Counted from the stretch's first letter, positions 26,740 to 36,530 are shown. The stretch: DNA of 64,000 nucleotides from Pseudoalteromonas sp. (GCF_018402495.1 NZ_JAGYIU010000003.1:372001-436000), one strand, 5' to 3'. Translations and numbers: made by a program. The notes: generated from the letters alone by a model not told the origin.

Positions 26740-27549
26740 TTATCGAGTAAACATATTGATTGCCATTATTATTAATAAGCCGGCAAATATTTTCTTTATG
26801 GTTGAAACTGGCAAATAATGGGTGGCTTTAGCGCCGAGCGGCGCAGTAAACCATGAGGTGCATACAATACCCAATAAAGCGGGCAAATACACAAAGCCAG
26901 CAAACCCCTCTTTTAGGCTAAATAACTGGCTGCCTGAGCTGATATAACCCATTGAACCAAATAGTGCTATCACAATGCCTGAGGCCGAGGCGCAGCCAAT
27001 GGCTTTTTTCATATCAATAGAAAAAAACGTCAGTAGCGGCACTAATACTGCCCCGCCACCAATACCTATCATGGCAGATAACCCACCGGTTATGGTCGTA
27101 TAAACGCTTAGCAACCCTTTGTTTGGTAACGGGCGCGCTATTGCTGAATCATTCTTACCTGAAAAAATCATTTTTAGTGCAATTAGTACCACACTTACAG
27201 CAAATACCAAACGCACCACATGCTCGGGTAACAGCGCAGCCATAAAGCCACTAATAAGCGCACCAAAGGCAACGCCTGCCATAACCCAAGGCGCAATATC
27301 CCAGGGTACATTGCCATTTTTATGATGCGCAATAGCCGACGAGGTCGAAGTAAATAAAATAGAGGCCAGCGAGGTCGCAATGGCAACTACCACTACTTGT
27401 TCAGGTGGCAAAGCATTAAAGTGCAGTAATATCATGCTGAGTATGGGCACAATTACCAGCCCGCCCCCTATTCCTAATAAGCCTGCTAAAAAACCAACAC
27501 CGCTACCTAATATGGCGCAGTATATAATTAACACTATTAAATCACTCAT
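26740..27549 (-). CDS. TauE/SafE-family membrane permease
   Basis: 269 aa, with about eight membrane segments and the duplicated GxGGGxxxVP signatures typical of the family (LGIGGGLVIVPIL near residue 26, and MIGIGGGAVLVPLL around 160). Members export sulfite, sulfonate-derived or related organic anions. The substrate is not evident from neighbours. Confidence 0.88.
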   Translation of the reverse strand: MSDLIVLIIYCAILGSGVGFLAGLLGIGGGLVIVPILSMILLHFNALPPEQVVVVAIATSLASILFTSTSSAIAHHKNGNVPWDIAPWVMAGVAFGALISGFMAALLPEHVVRLVFAVSVVLIALKMIFSGKNDSAIARPLPNKGLLSVYTTITGGLSAMIGIGGGAVLVPLLTFFSIDMKKAIGCASASGIVIALFGSMGYISSGSQLFSLKEGFAGFVYLPALLGIVCTSWFTAPLGAKATHYLPVSTIKKIFAGLLIIMAINMFTR

Positions 27550-28000
27550 TCCTTTTGTCTCTTCTTATGTTAAGGGTTGTTATGCTCTGTGGCGGTGAGT
27601 TGCGTGTAAAAAACGTTTAATAAAACATCTAATCTCAGCAAGGTTTATTCGAGTATATCAACAACCGTTTATGTAAATGGCACTTTAAGTACCTATATGC
27701 ATTGAATAATACTCACGTTTTGTATGAATAAATCACAACACCCGTAAAAACATCTAGAAATCTAGACTTCTAAATTGGCTTTTATGAGAGAAGCATAGGC
27801 CATTAGCTGACTTTACCCATTTAACTTTGTAAGAGAATGAATCTGGCTCATGTTTTACCTGAAATAATACCGTTTTTCTTCATGCTCTATTCCGCGTATA
27901 AATTTATTAACTCTGCACAGCACCATTACTGCTAACTCGTTAGTTTGGTTTAAACAGGCAGTAATAAAGCAGCAATAAATTTGATTGAAAGGAGACGGCT
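27550..28000. other. intergenic region with MetJ operator upstream of mesX-mesD
   Basis: 451 bp between the divergent permease gene and mesX. It contains the MetJ-box array at 27748-27771. Apart from that, I see only AT-rich sequence and an AAAGGAGA ribosome-binding site before mesX. Confidence 0.5.
27748..27771. promoter_or_regulatory. MetJ operator, three tandem met boxes
   Basis: AAACATCT, AGAAATCT and AGACTTCT are contiguous, each close to the MetJ consensus AGACGTCT (6, 6 and 7 of 8). They predict methionine/SAM-dependent repression of the downstream mesX-mesD pair. Confidence 0.75.
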
Positions 28001-28975
28001 ATGAGCACTGATCTTACATTTACTATTAAAAGTACTAACTTGGATGAAAACTACCATCCATCAAACAACACACGTATTACGACCAACTTCGCTAATTTAG
28101 CAAGGGGTGAAAGCCGCCAACAAAACCTGCGTAATACCCTAAAAATGATCAACAATCGTTTTAATGCAATGGCCAGTTGGGATAACCCACAAGGGGATCG
28201 TTACGAGGTTGAGTTAGAAATCATTTCAGTAGATTTAGATATTGCCGGCAGTGGCCAAGCATTTCCGTCAATTGAGGTATTAAAAACCAATATTATTGAC
28301 CGCCAAACTAACGAGCGAATAGAAGGCATAGTGGGTAATAACTTTTCATCGTATGTGCGCGACTACGACTTTAGCGTGTTATTGCTTGAGCATAACAAAA
28401 GCAAACCGCAATTTAGTATTCCCGATAACTTTGGTGAGTTACACGGCAAGTTGTTTAAATGCTTTGTAAACTCAAATACCTATAAACAGCACTTTAAAAA
28501 GCCACCGGTTATTTGTTTAAGCGTGTCTGATAACAAAACCTATCAACAAACCGAAAACTTACACCCCATTTTAGGCGTAGAGTACCAGCCTAATGAGTCG
28601 TCGTTAACAGAGCAATACTTTAAAAAAATGGGCTTACAAGTGCGCTACTTTATGCCACCAAACAGCGTTGCACCGTTAGCGTTTTACTTTTTTGGTGACC
28701 TACTTAACGACTACAGCAACCTTGAGCTAATTAGCACCATTAGCACCATGGAAACGTTTCAAAAAATTTATCGCCCAGAAATTTATAACGCCAATGCCGT
28801 CGCAGGTAGCCGTTATAGACCGAATTTAAAAAATGACGACCATTCGTTAACGCAAATTGTGTATGACCGCGCAGAGCGAAGCCAATTAGCGGTTGAGCAA
28901 GGCAAATTTACCGAGCAGCATTTTATTAAGCCTTATCAATCAGTACTGCAGCAGTTCTCAGCAAGTATCGCGTAA
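28001..28975 (+). CDS. mesX: MesX (DUF1852), partner of methionine synthase MesD
   Basis: 324 aa, full length for DUF1852. From established work on folate-independent methionine synthases, MesX is required with MesD and oxygen for methionine formation; its chemistry is not known in detail. Downstream mesD starts 31 bp after the stop. Upstream MetJ boxes support a methionine role. Confidence 0.85.
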   Translation: MSTDLTFTIKSTNLDENYHPSNNTRITTNFANLARGESRQQNLRNTLKMINNRFNAMASWDNPQGDRYEVELEIISVDLDIAGSGQAFPSIEVLKTNIIDRQTNERIEGIVGNNFSSYVRDYDFSVLLLEHNKSKPQFSIPDNFGELHGKLFKCFVNSNTYKQHFKKPPVICLSVSDNKTYQQTENLHPILGVEYQPNESSLTEQYFKKMGLQVRYFMPPNSVAPLAFYFFGDLLNDYSNLELISTISTMETFQKIYRPEIYNANAVAGSRYRPNLKNDDHSLTQIVYDRAERSQLAVEQGKFTEQHFIKPYQSVLQQFSASIA

Positions 28976-29006
28976 TCACACAACAAAATTAAAGGCAGCA
29001 TTTATT

Positions 29007-30044
29007 ATGAACAAACTATTACCCACTTCATCAGCAGGCAGCTTGCCAAAACCGTCATGGCTTGCTGAGCCCGAAACCTTATGGTCACCGTGGAAATTAC
29101 AAGGTAGCGAGCTGGTAGATGGTAAACACGACGCCCTGCGTATTTCCTTGCACGAGCAACAAACTGCAGGCGTAGATATAGTCAGCGATGGCGAGCAAAC
29201 CCGCCAACACTTTGTAACCACCTTTATTGAACACTTAAATGGCGTTGATTTTGAAAACCGTAAAACAGTTAAAATTCGCGATCGTTACGACGCCAGCGTA
29301 CCCACAGTGGTTGGCCCTGTGTCTCGCACTAAATCGGTATTTGTTGAAGACGCCAAGTTTTTACGCCAGCAAACCAGCCAACCAATTAAATGGGCATTGC
29401 CAGGGCCCATGACCATGATCGACACCCTGTATGACGATCACTATAAAAGCCGCGAAAAACTAGCATGGGAATTTGCCAAAATACTCAACCAAGAAGCCAA
29501 AGAGCTAGAAGCCGCAGGGGTTGATATAATCCAATTTGATGAACCCGCTTTTAACGTGTTTTTTGACGACGTAAACGACTGGGGCATAGCCTGCCTAGAG
29601 CGAGCCATACAAGGGCTAAAATGCGAAACTGCCGTGCATATTTGTTACGGCTACGGCATTAAAGCCAACACCGATTGGAAGAAAACCCTCGGCACCGAGT
29701 GGCGACAATACGAAGAAGTATTTCCTAAGCTGCAAAAATCGAATATTGATATTATTTCGCTAGAATGCCAAAACTCACATGTACCCATAGAGCTACTCGA
29801 ACTGGTACGCGGTAAAAAAATAATGGTAGGCGCAATCGATGTAGCCACCAATACTATAGAAACACCCGAAGAGGTGGCCAAAACCCTACGCGAAGCGCTT
29901 AAGTATGTAGATGCCGACAAGCTCTACCCCTGCACCAACTGCGGCATGGCCCCCCTGCCGCGTGACATCGCAAACGGTAAGCTCAACGCTCTTAGCAAAG
30001 GCGCAGAGCTAGTACGTAACGAGCTATTAGCAGGCATCTATTAG
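29007..30044 (+). CDS. mesD: MesD-type short cobalamin-independent methionine synthase
   Basis: 345 aa, corresponding only to the catalytic C-terminal half of MetE (which is about 750 aa). Zinc-site regions visible are IQFDEPAF, VHICYGYG (His-x-Cys) and CTNCGMAPL. I start at the ATG at 29007, preceded by AAAGGCAG; an upstream frame to 28893 overlaps mesX. It lacks the folate-binding N-terminal domain, so another methyl donor is implied. Confidence 0.87.
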   Translation: MNKLLPTSSAGSLPKPSWLAEPETLWSPWKLQGSELVDGKHDALRISLHEQQTAGVDIVSDGEQTRQHFVTTFIEHLNGVDFENRKTVKIRDRYDASVPTVVGPVSRTKSVFVEDAKFLRQQTSQPIKWALPGPMTMIDTLYDDHYKSREKLAWEFAKILNQEAKELEAAGVDIIQFDEPAFNVFFDDVNDWGIACLERAIQGLKCETAVHICYGYGIKANTDWKKTLGTEWRQYEEVFPKLQKSNIDIISLECQNSHVPIELLELVRGKKIMVGAIDVATNTIETPEEVAKTLREALKYVDADKLYPCTNCGMAPLPRDIANGKLNALSKGAELVRNELLAGIY

Positions 30045-30081
30045 CAGTGAATGTAGCTTAATTTTAATTACAGCTGATGCC

Positions 30082-30122
30082 AAAAAGCCACACCTTCACA
30101 CATGTTAAAATGTGGCTTTTTT
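30082..30122 (+). terminator. terminator after mesD
   Basis: AAAAAGCCACA/TGTGGCTTTTTT stem with a long loop. It leads into a dispersed repeat copy. Confidence 0.75.
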
Positions 30123-30130
30123 AATCAAAA

Positions 30131-30147
30131 TGTAACGGGGGTTTACA
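30131..30147 (+). repeat. dispersed 17-bp element (TGTAACGGGGGTTTACA form)
   Basis: Exact copy of the element at 21763-21779, again preceded by TTTTTAATCAAAA and a terminator. The 418-bp gap around it (30045-30462) shows no gene; low-complexity AGGTTAAAGGTAAAAGG-type sequence follows. Confidence 0.6.
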
Positions 30148-30462
30148 CATCGAGGTTAAAGGTAAAAGGTGTTAGGTGAAAGGTATTAAGTTCGTTGAAT
30201 ATTGGTTGGGTTGAGTGCAACAAATTAGCTTAAGTAATCAAACCTAACCGAGCCGCTAGGTATTATCGATTGAGTGGAAAGTGCTATTTGGATGGCGTTA
30301 GGAGTTGCAATGTCTAAAGTCAAGATTTGAGCCAACTGGCTTCTTGAAAGCGTTTTCAGAAGCACACAAGCAGTTAAATAAGGATTGCCATGAGTGCTTG
30401 TAGCTTGGATAAGAAATGTGGGATTCCCTTAGAACTTGACCCAATTCATTCACTTTTTATTC

Positions 30463-30981
30463 TTATTTATTCCAATGGCAATTATCACTCGAGACAAAAA
30501 GCTTGTTGGATCTAAAAACTTTAAAGTCGAACGGGTAATTGTTTATATAAGCAGAAAACGTTAAGTAAAACACGTATTCGTCGCCTGATTTTAATTCAAA
30601 CTCTTCATCATAAAAAACATCAAACTCTCGCTTTGAATATGGAGCTAGAACTAAACTCGTTACAGGTTCCTTACCTTCAAAACTAGAGAACTTGCTCTTT
30701 TTAGCATATTCCCAACGGGTGTAATGCTCTGAATATGATTTCTTTTGAACAACTTTAATGGCATTCGACTCCCAAATGCCGAGCTTGTTATTTGCACTTT
30801 TTATATTTACATAGGTACCAGTCATATTGTGAAACTTTACAGTAGCGTTGCCCTTAACCACTGAACAACTCACATCAATATAAACCTTATTGTACAAATC
30901 GATACTATGTTCAGCGGTCATGCTGAACATAGTGTGAGACGATAAAATAGCAACCCCCAACAGAATTAATTTCTTAGTCAC
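30463..30981 (-). CDS. secreted protein of unknown function
   Basis: 172 aa. The N-terminus is a signal peptide (MTKKLILLGVAILSSHTMFS). The mature part is rich in aromatic residues and beta-strand-like segments, with two cysteines (in VSCSVV and in DNCHWNK) that could pair. I recognise no family. Transcribed alone. Confidence 0.65.
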   Translation of the reverse strand: MTKKLILLGVAILSSHTMFSMTAEHSIDLYNKVYIDVSCSVVKGNATVKFHNMTGTYVNIKSANNKLGIWESNAIKVVQKKSYSEHYTRWEYAKKSKFSSFEGKEPVTSLVLAPYSKREFDVFYDEEFELKSGDEYVFYLTFSAYINNYPFDFKVFRSNKLFVSSDNCHWNK

Positions 30982-31540
30982 TTATAACCTCTTATTTTGG
31001 AAAACAAAATCAAGTGTATAAACATTTTTATATTGAGCTGCTCTATCTAGCCTTTGACTGTCTAAAGAAGACAAAGTGGTCAAGACAAAGCAGTCACCCA
31101 TTAGAAAGTTCCGGTCAAGCAGGCAGCTGTGTTTTCTTGATCTTTTTTATTCAAAAAACCAAATCTTGACTTCAGACATAAAGTTTATTGACTGACCCGT
31201 TATCCTCATTTTGCCTATTAGACAAAGTCTAAAGCAATAAGGTAAACCAGTAACCCCCTACTTTTAGCTATTACTTACTTTGATTGCTAATGAGCACTTA
31301 TAAATTCAACAACGGCTATACCCTTCCTAAAACAACACGAATGTTCTTGATTTGAAAGCGCTGCTGATGTGTTACTTGATTAAAAACCACCTCGCCATGC
31401 GGTATTTTTAACCAAACCGTAACGGAGGTTTACAGTAACTGCTTAAAACGCGGTGCTTTTACTGTTTTTTATTAACTGATAAGGTGATTAAGCGAAGCAA
31501 TAAAATTGCGTTTTAGTAACGATTTAAACAGGAGTCATTA
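30982..31540. other. intergenic region with a dispersed repeat copy
   Basis: 559 bp. It contains the CGTAACGGAGGTTTACA variant at 31418-31434, again after a TTTTTAACCAAA lead. No gene or RNA seen. Confidence 0.4.
31418..31434 (+). repeat. dispersed 17-bp element, variant
   Basis: CGTAACGGAGGTTTACA, two changes from the 21763 and 30131 copies. Confidence 0.5.
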
Positions 31541-32221
31541 ATGGCAACTACACTGGCGTTTGATGTATACGGTACGCTTATAAACACTCATGGCGTGGTG
31601 TCGTTACTTGAAAATATGATTGGCGATAACGCGCACGCATTTTCAACTACTTGGCGTGAAAAACAACTCGAATACTCGTTTAGACGCGGCTTAATGCAAA
31701 ACTACGTGCCGTTTTCGGTGTGTACTGAGCAGGCACTTAATTATGCGTGTTTACTGCACAAGGTAACTTTAAGCGATGAGCAAAAAGCACAGTTATTAGC
31801 ACGTTATAAAACCCTACCCGCATTTGATGATGTAAAAGCAGGGCTTGAGAGCTTAAAAGCACAAAACTATCGGTTATTTGCGTTTTCTAATGGTGCGGCC
31901 AGTGCGGTAAATACCTTGCTCGAAGCGGCAGGTATAAGTAATTACTTTGAAGGCGTGGTGAGCGCCGATGACATTAAAACTTTTAAACCCAACCCCGGTG
32001 TTTATAGTCATTTTTTACGTCAGGCAAATTCAATCGGTGCTAATACCTAGTTGATATCGAGTAACCCGTTTGATGTTATTGGGGCGTTATAGCATGGTAT
32101 GCGTGCTGCGTGGATACAGCGCTCAAGTGAGGCTATTTTTGACCCCTGGGAACTAACGCATACAATAACGGCGTGCGATTTACATGATTTAAAAACCAAG
32201 CTGGCCAGTAATAACCAATGA
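31541..32221 (+). pseudogene. type II haloacid dehalogenase (HAD) gene with two in-frame amber codons
   Basis: The frame codes 226 positions of a haloacid dehalogenase-like HAD hydrolase: the nucleophile motif FDVYGTL at the start, FSNGAAS (motif II), FKPNPGVY (motif III). Homology continues in the same frame past a TAG at 32048-32050 (ISSNPFDVIGAL) and a second TAG at 32090-32092 (HGMRAAWIQRS), to a TGA at 32219. Family logic suggests TGG and CAG as original codons. Both could arise by single changes, so this looks like a young pseudogene; only 169 aa would be made. Confidence 0.8.
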
Positions 32222-32288
32222 TTTAGTGGGCAGGGGTTAAATTACACCAATGGAAGGCTAGGTTTGCGCTTACAAACCTAGCCGTTTT

Positions 32289-32741
32289 TTAGTCTTCAAT
32301 TGCAATAGCGATTTCTATTTCGTTACTGTTTTTGTAATACTCAAAATCACTGGTGTAAGTACGCTCATAGCGGCAATCGTCAGAGCTGAAGTATTGCCAA
32401 ATTTCGCCCCATAAATCGATTACTGCATCGGGCATTTCACCCTCACCTTTAAATACCAAATAACGCCCCGCTTGGGTGGTTACTTTTTTAGCTTCTGGAA
32501 GTGTAATTGATAAATTATCGCAGCAGGCAATTACGTCAAAGTCCCCAGTGAGATCGCTTTCGTAATTAGTATACACACCATACACTTTGGTGTTTTCTGT
32601 AAGGCTGTTGGCAAACTTTTCACTAAATTTTTGCCAAAGTTCAGCTATATTTGCAGTGCCAGCATTCATTTCATTGGCGTTGCAGGTTCTTACTTTTAAG
32701 CCAATTAAGTTCTGACTTGCTAATTGTTTTACTTCCATCAT
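32289..32741 (-). CDS. GyrI-like effector-binding domain protein
   Basis: About 150 aa. The whole protein matches the effector-binding domain of AraC/MerR activators and E. coli GyrI/SbmC: an N-terminal strand, IAELWQKFSEKF, VYGVYTNYESDLTGDFDVI and a C-terminal DLWGEIWQYF. No DNA-binding part. Two adjacent ATGs (32741 and 32738) follow AAAGGA; I use the first. Confidence 0.75.
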   Translation of the reverse strand: MMEVKQLASQNLIGLKVRTCNANEMNAGTANIAELWQKFSEKFANSLTENTKVYGVYTNYESDLTGDFDVIACCDNLSITLPEAKKVTTQAGRYLVFKGEGEMPDAVIDLWGEIWQYFSSDDCRYERTYTSDFEYYKNSNEIEIAIAIED

Positions 32742-32916
32742 GACGTCCTTTAGCGTTAATACAAACACCAACGTAACAGAAAAACCGCCAATATTTTAAA
32801 TTTTGTATTAAATATTTCATAAACAGTGATTATTAAGCTCAATTGCGTATTTATTGCTCATATTTAAATAGATTCCAATTTCTAAACACGGCTTTACGGG
32901 CGCTGATTTGGGTGCC

Positions 32917-33783
32917 CTAGCCTGCTTTTATTGCGTTAATAACGCTATGCATACGCTTTGCTAACGACCTATTTCGGTGATGGCACACATAAATATTTTC
33001 GCTAATTGGTTTGGTTAAATGATGTGTTTTAATAAGCGAAGGTTTATTAAAAGCACTTACTGCGTGTGCGGGTAAAACCGTAAAACCCAGCCCTAAACTT
33101 ACCGGCTCCAGTATTAAACTTATTTGGTTAGAAAACCCCGTTTGCTTAATTTGATCAACATGTTCAAATTCTGGGAAATTTTCACTTAATAAAAGCTGTG
33201 CATGATGTTTTGCATCGGGGTGGCTAATAAAACCTAGTTGATTTAATGCGCTCCATGTTGGGTTTTTAATTGCGCCCGGAGTGACCAGTAGCAAAGGTTC
33301 TTGGCCTATTTTATGGCTGGTTACTTCGCTAAGGGCTGGCGCTTGAGTTAAAAAGCCAATATCGGCGCTGTGGTTTGCTATTGCTTGTTCAACACGGGTA
33401 TTTGGAGCAAAGCGGTAATCTATAATTAGCTCCTTGTGCTCTACTTGCAGTGCTAATAGTTGATTGTAAAACTGCAGCCCGCAACTACCTGGCGACTGTA
33501 TTTTAACTAAACCGCTGTATGGCGAGTCATCTTTTAATTGCTGCTCTAAAAATTGCCATTCTTTGAGTAACTGACTACCCTGCTGATATAAATTTTGCCC
33601 CTGTACGGTAAGGGTAAATTGTTTACCGTGGCGCTCAAGCAAGGCGCAATCTACTTGCTGCTCTAACTTTTTTATATGTTGGCTTACGCCTGACTGGGTC
33701 ATATAAAGGCGCTCGGCGGTTTGGGTAAAGTGATTTACCTCAACTAAAGTACAAAACGTGTTTAACCAAGTAGGATTTATCAT
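32917..33783 (-). CDS. LysR-family transcriptional regulator
   Basis: 288 aa. The N-terminal HTH contains NHFTQTAERLYMTQSGVSQHIKKLEQQ, followed by a substrate-binding domain. It is divergent from a VOC-family gene 104 bp away, so it probably regulates that gene. Confidence 0.88.
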   Translation of the reverse strand: MINPTWLNTFCTLVEVNHFTQTAERLYMTQSGVSQHIKKLEQQVDCALLERHGKQFTLTVQGQNLYQQGSQLLKEWQFLEQQLKDDSPYSGLVKIQSPGSCGLQFYNQLLALQVEHKELIIDYRFAPNTRVEQAIANHSADIGFLTQAPALSEVTSHKIGQEPLLLVTPGAIKNPTWSALNQLGFISHPDAKHHAQLLLSENFPEFEHVDQIKQTGFSNQISLILEPVSLGLGFTVLPAHAVSAFNKPSLIKTHHLTKPISENIYVCHHRNRSLAKRMHSVINAIKAG

Positions 33784-33887
33784 TACAAAATATACTTAAA
33801 ATGATGATTAATGATAATTTTACTTAATGTTGGTCAGTTCGTAAACTCACTCCATCAACTAAACATAGTTAAGTAGGAGTATTTATT

Positions 33888-34388
33888 ATGAGTCATACCT
33901 ATCCACGTAGTTTTTCGCACATTGGTATTTCAGTTCCTGATGTTGAAAAAGCCGTAGAGTTTTACACCAAAGTAATGGGTTGGTACACCATTATGGAGCC
34001 GACTGTGATCACTGAAGATAACAGCCCAATTGGCGAAATGTGTACCGATGTATTTGGTCCAAATTGGGAAAAATTTAAAATAGCGCATCTTTCAACAGGC
34101 GACCGTATTGGGGTAGAAATTTTTGAATTTAAAGACCAAGAAAACCCTAAAGACAACTTTGAATACTGGAAAACCGGTATTTTCCATTTTTGTGTACAAG
34201 ACCCAGATGTAGAAGGCTTAGCAGATCGTATTGTTGCTGCAGGTGGTAAAAAACGTATGCCAGAGCCACGTTACTACTACCCTGGCGAAAAGCCGTACCG
34301 CATGATCTACATGGAAGACCCGTTTGGTAACATCCTTGAGATTTACAGCCACAGCTACGAGCTTATATACAGCGCAGGCGCTTATTAA
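33888..34388 (+). CDS. VOC-family (glyoxalase/dioxygenase superfamily) protein
   Basis: 166 aa. Two beta-alpha-beta-beta-beta modules: FSHIGISVPDVEKAVEFYT with a probable metal His, and IFHFCVQDPDVEGLADRI with the C-terminal EDPFGNILEIYSHS containing the metal Glu. Preceded by GTAGGAG. Substrate unknown. LysR neighbour suggests inducible expression. Confidence 0.85.
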   Translation: MSHTYPRSFSHIGISVPDVEKAVEFYTKVMGWYTIMEPTVITEDNSPIGEMCTDVFGPNWEKFKIAHLSTGDRIGVEIFEFKDQENPKDNFEYWKTGIFHFCVQDPDVEGLADRIVAAGGKKRMPEPRYYYPGEKPYRMIYMEDPFGNILEIYSHSYELIYSAGAY

Positions 34389-34421
34389 ATTGCAACAGAT
34401 ATAAATCTAGCTTACTTAAGT

Positions 34422-34454
34422 AAAGGCCGCAGTGTCTATAACTGCGGCCTTTTT
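34422..34454 (+). terminator. terminator after the VOC gene
   Basis: AAAGGCCGCAGT/ACTGCGGCCTTT stem, 7-nt loop, T5. Confidence 0.85.
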
Positions 34455-34538
34455 ATACCTAAAAAGAGTACCTTGGGTTGATGTATTAGTGCTTATAACT
34501 CAGGGTCTTTGCTTATTAATAGTTTCCTACCAGTCAAC

Positions 34539-34955
34539 TTAGTGTTCAGTAAGCTGGGCACAGGGTTGTAATGCTAACTTTTTCAGTTGTGTAATACAGG
34601 TAAGTATTAGGTCGCCATGCTGTTCTTCATTAAACAGTTCATAGAGCAGGTCAATAGAGTGCGCTAATGCACTCGCTGCTGCGCTTTTTTCGTTTAAAAA
34701 ATGAAGCGTAGTATAGAGGCATTCTGTTAATGAAGTAATTTGTATCAATTGGTCTTTATCGACACATTTGTACATTTGCGCTAGCAGAGAAATGCTTTCA
34801 AGTGCAGTTCCTAAATACGGCAATGCTTGAGCAAATTGATAGCGTTTAAAAAGTGCTTCACCCGTTAATTGTGAATTTTGAATATCTATAATTGCTTGTT
34901 CTGGTTGACATAAAACATGTTGTTTGTGTCGAGCACATAAAAAAGGTAAGGCCAT
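34539..34955 (-). CDS. hypothetical cytosolic helical protein
   Basis: 138 aa, predicted mostly helical with leucine-rich repeats of TPR-like character, no signal peptide or membrane segment. The ATG at 34955 has GGAA at good spacing; an ATG four codons upstream is possible. Divergent from chaN across a Fur-box-like sequence, so it may respond to iron. Function unknown. Confidence 0.6.
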   Translation of the reverse strand: MALPFLCARHKQHVLCQPEQAIIDIQNSQLTGEALFKRYQFAQALPYLGTALESISLLAQMYKCVDKDQLIQITSLTECLYTTLHFLNEKSAAASALAHSIDLLYELFNEEQHGDLILTCITQLKKLALQPCAQLTEH

Positions 34956-35012
34956 GGGACGTTCCATATCTGTTTATTTTTTAAGACTGTAAAACAGAAA
35001 TCTCTAAACATC

Positions 35013-35034
35013 AAATGATAATTGTTTTTATTTG
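35013..35034. promoter_or_regulatory. Fur-box-like sequence between the 34.9-kb gene and chaN
   Basis: AAATGATAATTGTTTTTATT resembles the Fur core TGATAATNATTATCA in its left half and is AT-rich in the right. It sits between two divergent genes, one with an iron-related product. Confidence 0.5.
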
Positions 35035-35108
35035 TATTTGTGGGTTTAAAGCAGTTTGTTGTGTATACTAATGTCATTGTTTTGATCCTTATTTTTATAA
35101 AAACCGAT

Positions 35109-36041
35109 ATGAAAAACCCATTTTTAGCACTTGTTTTACTCAGTGGATTATCAGGCTGCAGTATCAACACAGTATCAGTATCTCAAAATTCATCCTTGTA
35201 TAATTATGGGCTTTATAATGCAAAGGGTCAGCGAGTTAATTCAATATTGTCAGAATCCACGCTTTTGAATGCCGATGTTGTTTTAGTTGGTGAATGGCAT
35301 ACGCATCCTGGCGTACATTTATTTCAGGCTGAGCTATTTCAGCAATTAAGCACACAAAGTAAAGCGCTTGCGCTATCGCTAGAGCAATTTAGCCGCGCTG
35401 ATCAGCAAACGCTAAATCTCTATGTTGAAGGAAAAATAGGTGAACAATACTTAATTGATAATACCAACGCATGGCCTAATTATCAGAGCGACTATCGTGC
35501 GCTAGTTGAGTTAGCAATTGTAAATAATGCAGCGGTTATTGCGGCAAATGCACCTAAATATGTTGTAACCTGTGTTGCTCGCCAAGGTATTAATTACCTA
35601 GATAAGCTCGATGCGCAACAGCGCAGTTTTATTGCAAAAGAGATTGATATTTCGCCGAGTCCTTATAAAGAACGTTTTATGCAATCAATGCATCATGGAA
35701 CGCCAAGCCAGAACGAAAATTTTTATGCTGCACAAGTTATATGGGACGAAACAATGGCTGAGTCTATTGTTGATTATATTAAGGAGAATAAAGGCTCGCA
35801 GGTTATGCATATAGCGGGTGATTTTCATGTTAAAGAGGGTCAAGGCATTGCCCGTGTAATTAAACGTTTAGCGCCAGAGCTTAATGTAGTATGGATATCG
35901 CCGGTTATAAAAGTAAAACCGCAGCATAGTGGCTATCAGTTACAGGTTAACCCCTTGCCTATACGTTATGTGCAAAAAGCGCATCAACAAGCGGCCTTTA
36001 AAAAACTCAGTAAACGAGGCGAGCAAACACAGTGCCGATAA
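35109..36041 (+). CDS. ChaN-family haem-binding lipoprotein
   Basis: 310 aa from the ATG at 35109, with lipobox LSGC at residues 14-17. ChaN proteins are iron-regulated outer-membrane lipoproteins that bind cofacial haem. Characteristic VLVGEWHTHPGVHLFQ and SLEQFSR near the N-terminus and AGDFHVKEGQGIARV near the C-terminus are present. It opens a run of haem and iron genes. Confidence 0.85.
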   Translation: MKNPFLALVLLSGLSGCSINTVSVSQNSSLYNYGLYNAKGQRVNSILSESTLLNADVVLVGEWHTHPGVHLFQAELFQQLSTQSKALALSLEQFSRADQQTLNLYVEGKIGEQYLIDNTNAWPNYQSDYRALVELAIVNNAAVIAANAPKYVVTCVARQGINYLDKLDAQQRSFIAKEIDISPSPYKERFMQSMHHGTPSQNENFYAAQVIWDETMAESIVDYIKENKGSQVMHIAGDFHVKEGQGIARVIKRLAPELNVVWISPVIKVKPQHSGYQLQVNPLPIRYVQKAHQQAAFKKLSKRGEQTQCR

Positions 36042-36080
36042 TAGGTTGACACTGTGTTTGTGCGATACGCTTTTTAATAT

Positions 36081-36530
36081 TTACTTAAGCGTAAATGTGC
36101 CTTTCATCATGGCAAAGTGCCCAGGGAAAGAGCAAAAGAAAGTATAGTCGTTTCCTGCTTTTAATTTACTGGTGCTAAATGTAACTTCGGTGGTTTCACC
36201 GCCACCAATCACTTTTGTTGCTGCAATCACACGGGAGTCGTTAGGCTTTACATAATTGTTGCTCAGCCCAGCTGCGTTGCCGTCAGTTATTATACCTTGC
36301 ATGTTTTGCTCGGTAGAAAGCACCCAGTTATGGCCCATAACATTGGCAGGTAATTTACCTGTGTGATTAAGTTTAACAGTGACTTCTTTGCAGCTTTTAG
36401 GTGCACTGAGAGATTTAGTCGAAAACTGCATCATATCGTTTGAATCTAGGCTTAACTTGCACTCGTCTGCATAAGCTATATTTGCACTTAATAAAAGTAT
36501 GGCACCGGTTAATAACGCTGATTTTTTCAT
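36081..36530 (-). CDS. azu: azurin
   Basis: 149 aa with a signal peptide (ending near AYA-DEC). A small periplasmic blue copper electron carrier. Copper ligands are visible: His in MGHNW, and the [10 protein letters not shown] cluster near the C-terminus (Cys112, His117 and Met121 equivalents). The disulfide cysteines DECKLSL and KSCKEV are present. Its ATG overlaps the hutZ stop, so it is the last gene of the haem operon, an unusual place for azurin. Confidence 0.92.
   Translation of the reverse strand: MKKSALLTGAILLLSANIAYADECKLSLDSNDMMQFSTKSLSAPKSCKEVTVKLNHTGKLPANVMGHNWVLSTEQNMQGIITDGNAAGLSNNYVKPNDSRVIAATKVIGGGETTEVTFSTSKLKAGNDYTFFCSFPGHFAMMKGTFTLK

Noticed and set aside
31541..32221. Amber codon used as an amino acid (pyrrolysine-type recoding)
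   Set aside because: TAG ends many normal genes in the window, such as parB and the haem receptor, and the family has no such residue. Pseudogene is simpler.
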